Position numbers and translations under genes: made by a program. Positions 34,196 through 46,100 of a DNA stretch of 64,000 nt are shown here, piece by piece; the first letter of the stretch is position 1; every line of letters starts with the position of its first letter. The stretch is from Choristoneura fumiferana. Lineage: Eukaryota; Arthropoda; Insecta; Lepidoptera; Tortricidae. The DNA lies in contig NC_133472.1 in assembly GCF_025370935.1 (NCBI RefSeq), forward strand, positions 17,632,868 to 17,696,867. The letters are read 5' to 3'. The notes under the pieces were generated by a model. It was not told the origin of the DNA and did no database searches. It worked only from the letters and a program-made list of their open reading frames with translations.

Positions 34196-37100
34196 CTGCA
34201 CAAAAACAAACAAACAACCTTTCAATACATTCAACAAGAGTACCACTAAATGCGGCTTAGTAGCTAAAGAGCTTTAATTGAGGATAGTCATAATTTATTG
34301 AATTAAACCGAGTTTAGACTTGCAAGAAAAATGTAATGCAACTTGCACGATTTTTCTTGCAAGTCTAAACTCGGCTTTATTCATAATTTATTGAATCAGG
34401 CGTTACTTTGCGGAGGTCCACATCAATGAACTAATAGTAGATTGTACAACAAGAGCATAAAAAGAGCCATTATACCCAAACGTACATAGCCACCCCGAGC
34501 CGGTACGGCGAGGGTGGATAGATACGTCGAGGGGAAAATGGGTTTAATGCTTGAGTTTTACACACTGCTTTTCACTTCGTTTGCGAGGAAATGAAATAGC
34601 AACAGTGGAAACAATTGTTTACTTACTATGTACCTTTTATTGTTCACGCATTACTATTATAATTACCTATAAATTATTAGTTTAATTGATTTTTAGTTTT
34701 ATATAAATTAAAAATTATTGAAATAAATATGTAGAAACATCTGTGCTACGAGCACAAATCTCTAGAGACTTAAGTGGAAGCCGACCCTAATCCGTCGGGT
34801 AGTCACTGATTTGTCACTGCTGTATTTCCCGACTCCTTGGTTTACCGTCAGTTTCGACCATAAAGAATGACCGAAGAGACAGCTAACATTTACGACGTAA
34901 AATAGCTTCAATATACGGCATCATGTCTTGTTGCGCCCATAGATGAGAGTGTGTGTATACTGTTGTGCCGTGAAATGGTGCGGAAGCAATAGTAAAAATT
35001 GTAATGCAAGAAACAATATTACGTTTTATCGGTAAGACCATTTCTTTATTTTACCAAAATATTTACAAAAAAATCATTAATTGCAACGCGGGTCAAGTTA
35101 GATTTGACGAGTCCGTCTTGTATCCAGCCCCCATCTTTTTCATTCTTACTGCAATCGTGTATGTCTATCTCTCATCATCGTAATTAAGCGGCAATTACAC
35201 TAAAGTACAATTCAATAGAATCTGTCAATTTTCTACATATTTAAGACACCCTATCGTGGGCACACTTGATTATATATGTCCCTATTGTTGCAATTATCAT
35301 GTAAAAGGAATCAAAAAAGAATAATAGTCACATCACAAAGCCTTAGGCAGCCCGGTGTTTATATTAGTAGGCTGGAAGTGTCTACAGGATTGTCAGATTC
35401 TATTGAATTGGAGTTTACGTCGTTCACTTAATGCGGTCGCCGAATTTGTTTCAAACTACTTCGGCGAACGACTGTCGCCTTTACCTTAGTCTGGTCCGTC
35501 CTAAGAGGAAGGAGCGACAATAGAGAGAAGGAAGCTAAATGTCAAGCGTACCCGATTATTACTATTATTACTTTTGTATATAAACAGCCCACAGGCAAAA
35601 GAAATTGACCAATAGGCTGAGGTTCATTTGGCGCCTATTCGCAAGTTTAAAATGAATTGACACAATTCTAAATAGTCATATTTCCAAAATAAACTCTGTT
35701 CTGAACAGAATCTAGTTGAGTTTTAAATGAGAATATTTCGAGTTGTGTCAGTTTTATTCTAGGTTCATCAAATTAACCTCTGCTCATTGGCCGATTTCCG
35801 TGGCTAATATACCATTCATTTTCAAAAGGCATCTGTCGATAAGCAGCTATTCAAATAAAATGTTATTTAATTTAGTCGGGTACTAGTTTGTTGTCACTTG
35901 TTGTCAAAAAGCACTACCATCGGTCAGCGTTTTCCAGGATTTCTCTTTGTTTTCTTATGTAAAACATGATATTACAGCTTTGATTTTTGGTAAAACTGTG
36001 TAATAAGTAGTGATGCCATGCTGTGCGTAATTTGTGAGTGCAAGTCTCGCATCGGAAACAAGGAAAATGGACAAAATATAAGCTTTCACAGGTCAGTGGT
36101 ATTTTTCGTGGAATTTTATTGATTTTCGATCTGCGTATAAGCGTTCGTTCTGCTAATTATTTACAAATATAAGTTAGGTTACTGTTATATATATATATAT
36201 GATTAAAGAGCGCTAAGTACGCGTTATATTACATGTTATTTATTCGTTTTCATTATTTCTTCTCATAGGTTAGAATAGTGCGTCAAAATTGATATTGATA
36301 AACTGTCGATATTACATTAATTATATCGTTTCAGATTTCCAGAAGTGGGTGGAGTTGGTTGGTCGCGGTCTCAAAGATCGCAACTGGATGCCATGGTCTC
36401 GCCGGACGACCAGCGCCGACTCCACCCGAGAAATCTGTATTTATGCCCAGGCCGGACCATTTCGGGCACACCACATAGTTTATGTTATTTTGTATTTTGG
36501 TCTTTTTATATTTTGTTATTGTTTTATTTTACCGATTGTTTGTTTGTCTCTAATAAACTTTTTCATTTTTATTATCATCACCCGAGAGGGGCGTCGGATC
36601 ACCGTGCTCTCGCATTAGAGCATGCGGTGATGTAAAAACTCGGATCTGTCGTCGCTAGAATAAATCGCGGTATTATTCTAGCACTTTTCTGCGCACGGCC
36701 GTCTAAGTGTGAACATGTCGTAGCTCCGCTGTAATTCCGATGCAGCATGTGTCTCCGCTATCTGAAGCGCGACGACAAACTTACCCCTAGGTCAGAATTA
36801 GGTACTGCATCGACTTGCGAAAAGGCAGTAAAACTGTATATACTACGAAGCGCAAAATTCGAACTTCGTCTCTTGTCGTCCCGCTGACGCTAATACCATC
36901 CAACACGAGAGCGAGAGGGACAGTACGATAGGAACTTTGTCTTTCGAATTTCGTAATGGCCCCCCTGTTCTTCTCAGAACATTCTATTTTGTGGTCACGT
37001 CTCTTTACGCTACCATACATTTCTCCTTAAACGACGTCAATCACATACAAAACTAACGTTATTATAGGTTAAAACCTTAAGCAAATGACCTGTTTGTAGT

Positions 37101-40100
37101 AGTAACGTGTCCGTATTAACAAATTGACGTTCCTGATTCAAATACAAATAATTTATTTGTCAAACATAGGTTAAAATGGTTGGTAAAATAGTGTCCTGTT
37201 GTACTAAATAGCCTTAAAAGTTGCCAAACTATCTCGCATATTCACAAAATGACTCAAGCTCCATATTCATTCTGTGCACTACTACATACTACAGGTCATT
37301 CGCTTAAGTTTTTCACCTATATTTGGGCTTTTTTTGGTGCTAGTAGAATAGGTTTTCTTAATATGCGAAATACAGCAGACATGATTTCAAATGCATTTTT
37401 TACTTTTCGTCTGGTTCTGCACAACGATAATTGAGTTCGTGGATAAATTTATCAACAAAGTAAGCTGTGACTGACAGTGAAATGTACATCACTATTAGCA
37501 CACGACACGTATAAAACTGAAGTTTAACGTTTGACGAAAAAATGTTACATTCTTGAAATCGGATGTCGCTTTTGCAGTATAGTTGACTTTTTTTTAACAA
37601 ATGGCATTAGTTACATGATCGAGGAGTACAACTATATACGGTTGACTTCAGTCATATTTTGAGCTAATCTAGTGGAATAATATATCTTTGGGTCCGTCTA
37701 CTGCGGCGGCCATATTAAGGCGGTGGCAGCTGTCGCTCGCTGAATGCGGCCGACTACCGTGTTCTTTATACTTTTGCGATCGCCGCATGCAGCATGCGGC
37801 GAAGGACTCAGTGTAATAGCCGCTTTAGTCTCGTGACGCCAATGACTAGTGTGGTGCGGTGCATTTTTTATTGTCGATAATTAAATTAACCACTAAATGA
37901 TTGTTGAATGTATTGATATCGGATTTTTATCGTGGATTCTATTTATAATAATAATAATCCATTTATTACTATAAGTAGTAGTACTTCATGATATCCATCC
38001 ATACTAATCCGTACTAATATTTAAATGCAAAAGTGTGTGTTTGTATGTTTGTCCGTCTTTCACGTCGAAACGGAGCGACGGATCGACGTGATTTTTGGCA
38101 TAGAGATAGTTTATGGGTCAGAGAGTGACTTAGGCTACTTTTTATCCCGGAAAATGCACAGTTCCCGAGGGAACAGCGCGCGATGACCGAATTCCACGCG
38201 GGTGAAGCTGCGGGTAAAAGCTAGTTAATTATAATTCTTCTTTTTGCGTATCTGTATTGGATAGGTATGACGTAATTTAAGTTAAACCATGATATAATTT
38301 TTTCCTATAGATTTACAAAAGATGATAATGTAAAAACAAATAGATAAACGTTGCAAAAAGCGAAAATGGGTTTCCTTAAAAATATAGCGTCATGTGTTCG
38401 AAACATTTTACTGAGGTTTGTTTTTTGAAGACAGTGAGCGGAAGTGGCGGCTAATGAAGAGTGCAGTACCTACGCTGTTCTTCTCGAGAAAGGAAGAAAT
38501 AAATTGACACGAGGATGATGAAGGTTGACTGGTAGAGATCCCTTAAAGGGATAAGTTCACCTTTGTACATATTTCTCAATGTCTGTAAATTGTGTTACTT
38601 ACTTATTTTGTACAATAAAGAGTTGACATACATACATTTAAATTATTTAAGCATTTAAAAAACAAAAATTGGAGGAATAACGTGCAGAGACGAATATACA
38701 CAAAATTAACTCATTTTAAAAATCAATAACAAAATAAGCATCATACTAGGTACTAAAGTTCACCAAACCATTAAAAGTACTTTTTAACTTGTTTAGTTTA
38801 AGCTTAAAAAGATTTATAGTTGGCATTTATATTTTACCTGACTAGCTTTTGCCCGCGACTTCGTCCACGTGGAGTAATAACTTTGGGAAGTATTTAATTT
38901 ATTTAGGATACCTATTCTGCCAATAATAGCACATAGAAACTTCCACAGTTTACTGAAAATAACCTATTTTAACACATTGCTATAAATATAAACTATTTTT
39001 TTTTGTTCTCCCATCCATCCATACATACATGTTCTTTGGTAAAACATAAATATTTTGTGGGTAGCCACATTTTAGCCATACAACGTGTATTCTACCCTAC
39101 CAACACAAAAGGACTAATTATTATTCTTCATAGTGAACTCTTGACACCTTACGTCCTTTATTGTAAGTTAGAAGGGTAGGATTATAATTAAAACAGCATT
39201 TTACTAAGCATAGCTACACATATTTCCGATAAACATACTTATAGTAAATTTGTTTGGAATTCCTTAAGAACTTTCATCCCCATATTTATAGGTCGAAATT
39301 TTAAAAGCGCCGGAAAAAATGTTTTTTGGGTTCTGTAGCTCAAAACGAAAAATGGAACCCTTATAGGATCATTTTGCTGTCCGTGCGTCCGTCTGTCTGT
39401 CAAGATCCTCTATTTTGTAAACACGCGGAGTATCGTTATCGAATTGAGATTAAAACCCTAAACTCAGGTGAATAGTCCCGAAAGCTGTGAAAAAATAAAA
39501 AGTCAAGGCAATCAAAAGCTACAGTCATTAAAAAGGTGTGTCCATACAAATCACCTTAACAGAAAAAGTTATAGGGCACTTCCGGCTTTCCTAGAAACTT
39601 GTTTTTTTTTTTTGCATAAAGGTAGCTCTTATATAGCACAATAAATAAGAGAAATCTGGAAATCATAATTTTTCATGTCTGACTGTCTATGTCAATAAGC
39701 CATCTATAATAACCCCTCATTGCGTACATTTTGCTATGAGCTTTAAAGGCACTGCTAACACTGCATCATCTCCTCTGCTAACATCCCCACGCCGGTAAAA
39801 AATTCTAAAACGCTTGAACATATATCTATTTATTTCTTATAATGTCCAAATGTCAAGTTTCACAAAGAACCATCGATTTATCTTCAACAATGATGATCTT
39901 CCATATAAAGTTTCATCCCTTATTTCACCCCCTTACAGGAAGAATTTTAAAAAACGCGCGAACAAATATCGATTTATTTCTTACTAGCTTTTGCCCGCGA
40001 CTTCGTCCGCGTGGAATAGTAACTTTGGGAAGTATTTAATTTATTTAGGATACCTATTCTGCCAATAATAGCACATAGAAACTTCTACGATTTACTGAAA

Positions 40101-43100
40101 ATAAGTAATCTATTTTAATACATTGCTATAAATATAAACTATATTTTTTTTGTTTTTCCATCCATCCATCCATGCTATGGTAAAACATAAATATTTTGCG
40201 GGAAGCGACATTTTAGCAATACGACGTGATTCTACCCTGCCAGCACAAAAGGAGTACTTAATTCTTCATATTGAACTCTTGACACCTTTATTGTAAGTTA
40301 GGAGGGTAGTATTATAATTAAGACGGCATTTTTACTAAGCATAGCTACACATATTTCTGATAAATATACTTATAAGTTATAGTAAATTTCTTTGGAATTC
40401 CTTAAGAACTTTCATCCCCATATTTTCTAGTAAATAGGTCGAAATTTGAAAGCACCGGAACAAATGTTTTTTAGGGTTCTGTACCTCAATAGGAAAAATG
40501 GAACCATTATAGGATCACTTTGCTGTCCGTCCGTCCGTCTGTCTATCAAGACCCATTATCTCGTAAACGGGTGGAGTATCGGTATCGAGTTGAAATTGAA
40601 TCCCCAAACTCAGGTCAATAGTCCCGAAAGCTGTGAAAAAATCAAACTTCTAAGTCAAGGCAATCAAAACCTATACCTAGTCATTAAAAAGGTGTTTCCA
40701 TACAAATCGCCTTAACATTTATATTATTAATAGGGTACTTCTGGCTATCCTGGAAACTTGGAATTTTGCATAAAGATCGCTCTTATAGCACAATAAATAA
40801 GAAAAATCTGAAAATTATAATTTTTCATGTCTGACTGTCTGTCAATAAGCCATCTAAAATTACCCCCCATAGCGTACATTTTGCTTGAGCATAGAAGGCT
40901 CTGCTAACACTGCATCATCCCCTCTGCTAACATCACTTTGCAGTGAAAATTTTCAAAAACGCTTGAACAAATATCTATTTATTTCTTATAAGTGCCCAAA
41001 TGCTAAGTTTCATACATAAAGAACCATCGATTTATCTTCGACATTGACGATCTTCCATATAAACTTTCATCCCCTATTTCACTCCTAATAGGAAGGATTT
41101 AAAAAAACGCGTGCACAAATATCTATTTATCTCTTATCACGTTCCCAAATGCCAAGTTTCATAAAGAACCATCGATTTATCTTCGACAATGACGACCTTC
41201 CATATAAACTTTCATCCCCTATTTCACCCCCTCACAGGAAGAATTTTAAATAACGCGCGAATAAATATCCATTTACTTGTTATCACGTGCCGAAATGGCA
41301 ACTTTAATAAGATTCATCGATTTTTCCCAAGGTCTATTCTATCTCTGTACTAAATTTCATCAAAATCGGTTCAGCGGTTTAAGCGTGAAAGCGTGACAGA
41401 CAGAGTTAATTTCGCATTTATAATATGAGTATGGATTAAGGGCCTAAATGCCAAGTTTCATGGTTTTATCTTCGACGGCAACGAACTTCCACCATATTAA
41501 CTTTCATACCCTATTTCAACCCCTTAAAACCTTTTTTTCGCGATAAAAGATAGCCTGTGTTCTTTCCCAAGGTCTATTCTATCTCTGTGTCCAAGCATGT
41601 TATTCCTTCAATAGGGGATAATTGGAGGGCCTTGAAGTTGGCAACATTTGCCTCCCGCGCTTCACAAGGTGACTGTGGCGCCGTGAGTGAAAAGGGAACT
41701 TCTCTTCTTGCGGCGGATCGGTCGGACGGCGTGTGTTCCAACAGTCACTCTTCGTTAAAAACATTTATAACTATTTAAGTTAAGATTGTGATGTGTGGTG
41801 TAGTGATACTACATAACTACAAAACAAGACCAAGCATCGTCAAGAACTCGGCCCGGGCCACGGCGGCGGCTCCACTCGGCGGCGGCATCATCAAGACCAC
41901 GAGGAACACGCGGGTTCCATCAATCAAGGTAAATTGTCCCTTATCGTGTTATAGCATGCTTGGACTCCTTCCCCTGAAACTGTATGTCATAATTCGAGCT
42001 ATCGAAGACGAGTATGTCGGTTACCACTCTGTACCAAATTTCATCAAAATCGGTTCAGCGGTTTAGCCGTGAAAGCGTAACAGACAGACAGACAGAGTTA
42101 CTCTCGCATTTATAATATTAGTATGGATAGTAAGGATTGTACATACTGCTTAAAATGTTTTTGCAAAACCTTTTATCGATATCGATAGAAAGCATAATAA
42201 AAATACAATGCACGCCCTAGCGATCGGGTTCGAGATACTTCGGAGCACTTCGAACCGATCGCAACTCCCCCCGCACTGCAGCTAGTTGACAGAATCGATT
42301 TCTTTCAAATTCGCATGTATTCGGTCTCCAGGGCACTGGCGTAGCTAGGCGTGGGCGGAGTGGGCTCTCGCCCACTGCTTCGCACTTAAAAGGGCCTCAC
42401 GAGACCTCTTTAAGTGCGATGCGACCATAGAAAAGGGGCCTCGCTGATAAGACTTCGCCCACGTCTACCTAAGTCAACGCTATACGCCACAGGGGGGGTT
42501 GCTTCACTCTGCACAAGTTGCTTCTTTGTTTGTGGCTGTTTACACCTGATTGCCTTGGTCTTGAAGAAGATTTTACTTTATGCACTAGAGCATAAAAAGT
42601 CATTTTATGTTGCCTAGATCCAGCATAAACACGAACTTTACGAGCATGAGAAGTGAAAAAGAATTTCTTTGCTCACCCGCGACCTTATAATAGCTACGTT
42701 TATGATAGTCGTTGGCGAATAGCCATAATTTGACAAGTATCATGACATGAAACGTCTCGCAATAGCGACGCTGTCGCTTTATTATGGCAAAATGTATGAC
42801 GGGCGTTGGTTGAGATTCGTGGTACCAAGCATTCAGTTTCGCGCCGGCCCATTGCCCTAGCGGACGCGGCGGCCATTATCGCCATTTCGTTTTGAAATGG
42901 ACTTGAGTGAGATGGTTAGGTATTCACGTGTTGTTTTCTGTTTTACACAGTTAACAATAAATAATTAGCGGGCCCATTTGTAATAATAATTTAGGAACGC
43001 GTTAGACGCCTTGAGAAACGAGTCTTAAATAAGGGCGTCCATTACACGCGGCAAACCCTCGAATATTAGCGGTTTGGGTGCGAGGCATTGCAGGCACAAG

Positions 43101-46100
43101 TCCGTCAGTGTGTCGAGCAGTAGCGTACCTGTATTTGTCTGAGGAGTGCGACCATTTGCGCGTAGACGGGGTTGTCGGTGGGCACGGCGTCGTGCAGGAA
43201 GGCCTCTGCCAGCAGCGCCAGCACGCGCTGCGGCGCGTCGGGCGCCGTGAGTGCCGCGTGCCCGCCCGCCGCCAGCTCGCACAGCAGCGCGTACACATGC
43301 GGCGCTTCCTCTGTGTCCTCCACCACCGGCAGCCATGTTAACCTGGACATCAACACGCCACGCTCAAAATAGTACATTGTGTCTTAAAGGCGGTAAATAA
43401 GGAATTACGAACGAGTATACTAGAAGCGTCGAAGACTGATGGCATTAATGAGTCGATATTCGTAATTCTAGTACCGCCCGTGCGACATACAATGGTTTTC
43501 ATCACATTTGCGAGTAAAATTGTATCAAAGTCAAAATCAAAAAAGTCAAAATATCTTTTTTCAATTTAGGCTATAACAAGCACTTATGAATGTAAAAAAA
43601 AATCTACCACCGGTTCGGAAAAACCTCTGTTGAGAAGAATCCGGCAAGAAACTCAACGAGGTATATTTTTTTAAAACAGATTTACAATATTATTAAATGA
43701 TATCTATCACAAGTTTTCAATCATAATTTAACACAACTTTATTTTTAACACAGTACGTTCGCTATTTGAAGGGATCGCTAATGCGGATCGGAATAATTTC
43801 CAAATATCCCTGTCCATGATATAATCATTAACTATATAATACGCCTTAGATATTAATGTATTCTTGACAATAGATCTTTTTATATATATTTTGTATCTGT
43901 TTCATTTATAATAATTTTTGGAAATTTATTATAAAAACGTATGCAATTTCCCAGAAACGACTTTTTGGTTTTAGCCACTCTGTAAGATGGAATTTCAAGC
44001 TTCCTGTGTTTCTAGTAGCCTTTGGCTTATCGACGTTATTGGGAAAATCACAAATCACATATATAGTGTATATTTGTGAAAAACTATTTTTTTTTTTCAA
44101 ATATTGCCGATACCGCTGACTGCGCTCTTGGCAGCGCCAGCTCCGCGCCGCCCTGCCCCCCGCAGCATGTGCCTGACCAGCAAGCCAGCACGAGCAGCAC
44201 GCCATGCAGTAACAAACTCATTTTCTCAAAAATGTCCGTAAAAGTTGACATTATTCTTTACATATCAGAAGGTGAAGTGCATAGTTTATGGTCAGCGAAA
44301 AATTAAAAAGTTAAAAAGATTGCAGGCGCGCTAGCTCGACAATAATGAATTAGCGCGCCTGCAATCAGTCACATTTTTTTTTAAAGTTAAAAAGGCCATG
44401 GAAATGTTGGCACAAGTCGTATACAGCCAAGTCTAATGGCCGGTATCAGATATTTTGTTGGAACTCCGGACTTTTTCTATTGGGTCTGAAATAGCTTGTG
44501 GTGTTTTCGGTGGAAAAATACACCTGCAGTTTATTTTTAATGAAAAAGGCGGGAAAGCAAAAGAAAAATATTGGAATAAAATTAAATTTTATAATATATT
44601 TTGAGAAAAAGTTTGTTCTATTTCAGAATTATTCACCATTTTTGAGAAAAGCTTTATATTAGTCTCGGCTGGAATAGCAATTGCTGGCTTCGTATTAGTT
44701 AAACGGACTCGCAAGCTCGTCCGTTTAATACTCATACTCAGCCAGCAATTGCCTACTTCCAGGCCACGACAATAATCTACTATTACCGACCTTGGGCTTC
44801 ATGACACGAAAATTAGTACGGGCAATGACTCATTTACCGACCACGGGTTTCATGACAAGCACATTAATGTCGATGGTTTTATTTGGGGGGTTGCAACCAA
44901 GGTAGCCTGCATGTTACGACACTGTTTACGAGTAAGTGTGATGAAAACAACATATAACTCGACGGTTTATTTATAAATCTACACATATTTATAATTTTCA
45001 AAAATACAGTTTAAAAATGCTTAGTGTTATAACTCACCAATGCCTAATAATTTCGTCCCTGTTGATCTTTGCGTGGTTGTATTTGATTATTTTGGTGACA
45101 GCAGAAATAGCGTTTTCAGTAGCGTTAATTTTTTCAATTGAGCGTGAGTCCGGTTCTGCGACGATAGCGGCAAGGAGCGGCACGGCGCGCGCGCACGCGT
45201 CGGCGAACTGCAGCCCGCCGAACTGCGCAAGCACGCCGCAGCCGTACGCCGCCGCCTGCCGCACCTCAGGCTCCGCGGAGCACAGCCCGCCCAGCATTGG
45301 CTCCAAGAATATGTCTTGGTATTTAACGCACGCGGGGCCTGTATACGGAAACGATAATAATCAAACTAAGGTCTACGAACATTTAAAGATTGATTCGCAA
45401 CACCATGCCGAGCTGGATCGTGCCATCAGGAGACCCACTTACTAGTTTGACATCCAGTTGAATTAAAAAAAAACATCAATAACAAACATTCTTTATTCAC
45501 TTATTCATAGTTGATTATGTAAGTATAGACCTCTCCCGGTCTGGCGCTATCACTACACATAGTACGATGTGTTCGAAGGCTGCCCAGAGGCCAGTTGCTG
45601 ACCAATCAGTAAGGCTGAGCAATGGTCAACTCATTGCACCCAAACCAAACAAAAAGCAATAACTGAATGTTATATGCCAGGTGTAATATGAATGTCCAAC
45701 TCGATCAGCTTACGGTCATGACATGACCTAAAACCCGGCATGGTGTAATATGTAGCATGCAAGCATGAACGAGTGATAAGATAAAGACTATACTGGCCTC
45801 CGAACTCGATGACGTCGTCGAATATGCAGATGGCCCACTGTCGGTCGGAGTAGGGGCGCTGAGGCGCCATGAGCTGCACGAGGTGCGGCAGCAGCGTGTC
45901 GAGGTGCGGGAAGAAGGCCTCGCGGTAGGCGGCCATGAGCGCGTGCAGCACGTCCGCCACGCGCGACAGCCCGTACACGTCGCCGTTGTCCTCGTCTGCC
46001 AGCTGCTCTTCCACCACCTGCCGCACACACCGTATACGTTTTTAACACACTTCAAATATGGAGGTCAAATCGACAATTCTCCAACTGTAATTTAAACGAT

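Larger units (their letters stand above)
43371..44947 (-). repeat. 490-bp repeat family, interrupted reverse copy in importin-5 intron 16
   Basis: Three collinear pieces on the minus strand: 44770-44947, about 44076-44205 (core, diverged) and 43371-43528. The first break holds hairpin elements (44206-44769); the second holds a 548-bp retroelement-like insert beginning CAAAGTCAAAATCAAAAAAG (43529-44075). Confidence 0.75.

Noticed and set aside
43002..43377. Five open frames on both strands around importin-5 exon 17
   Set aside because: The high GC of exon 17 removes stops in all frames; only 43129-43342 fits splice sites and the family.
44318..44380. Hairpin plus T-run resembling a rho-independent terminator
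   Set aside because: Eukaryotic intron context with flanking direct repeats; better explained as a small inserted palindrome.
45792..45797. GT donor GGCCA|GTATAG for importin-5 exon 15
   Set aside because: It shifts the frame and meets a stop within a few codons of exon 16, losing the conserved C-terminal 200 residues.
45705..46055. Long overlapping frames opposite and offset to importin-5 exons 14-15 (86-118 codons)
   Set aside because: They are shadow frames of a GC-rich coding exon; only the frame matching importin-5 is supported.
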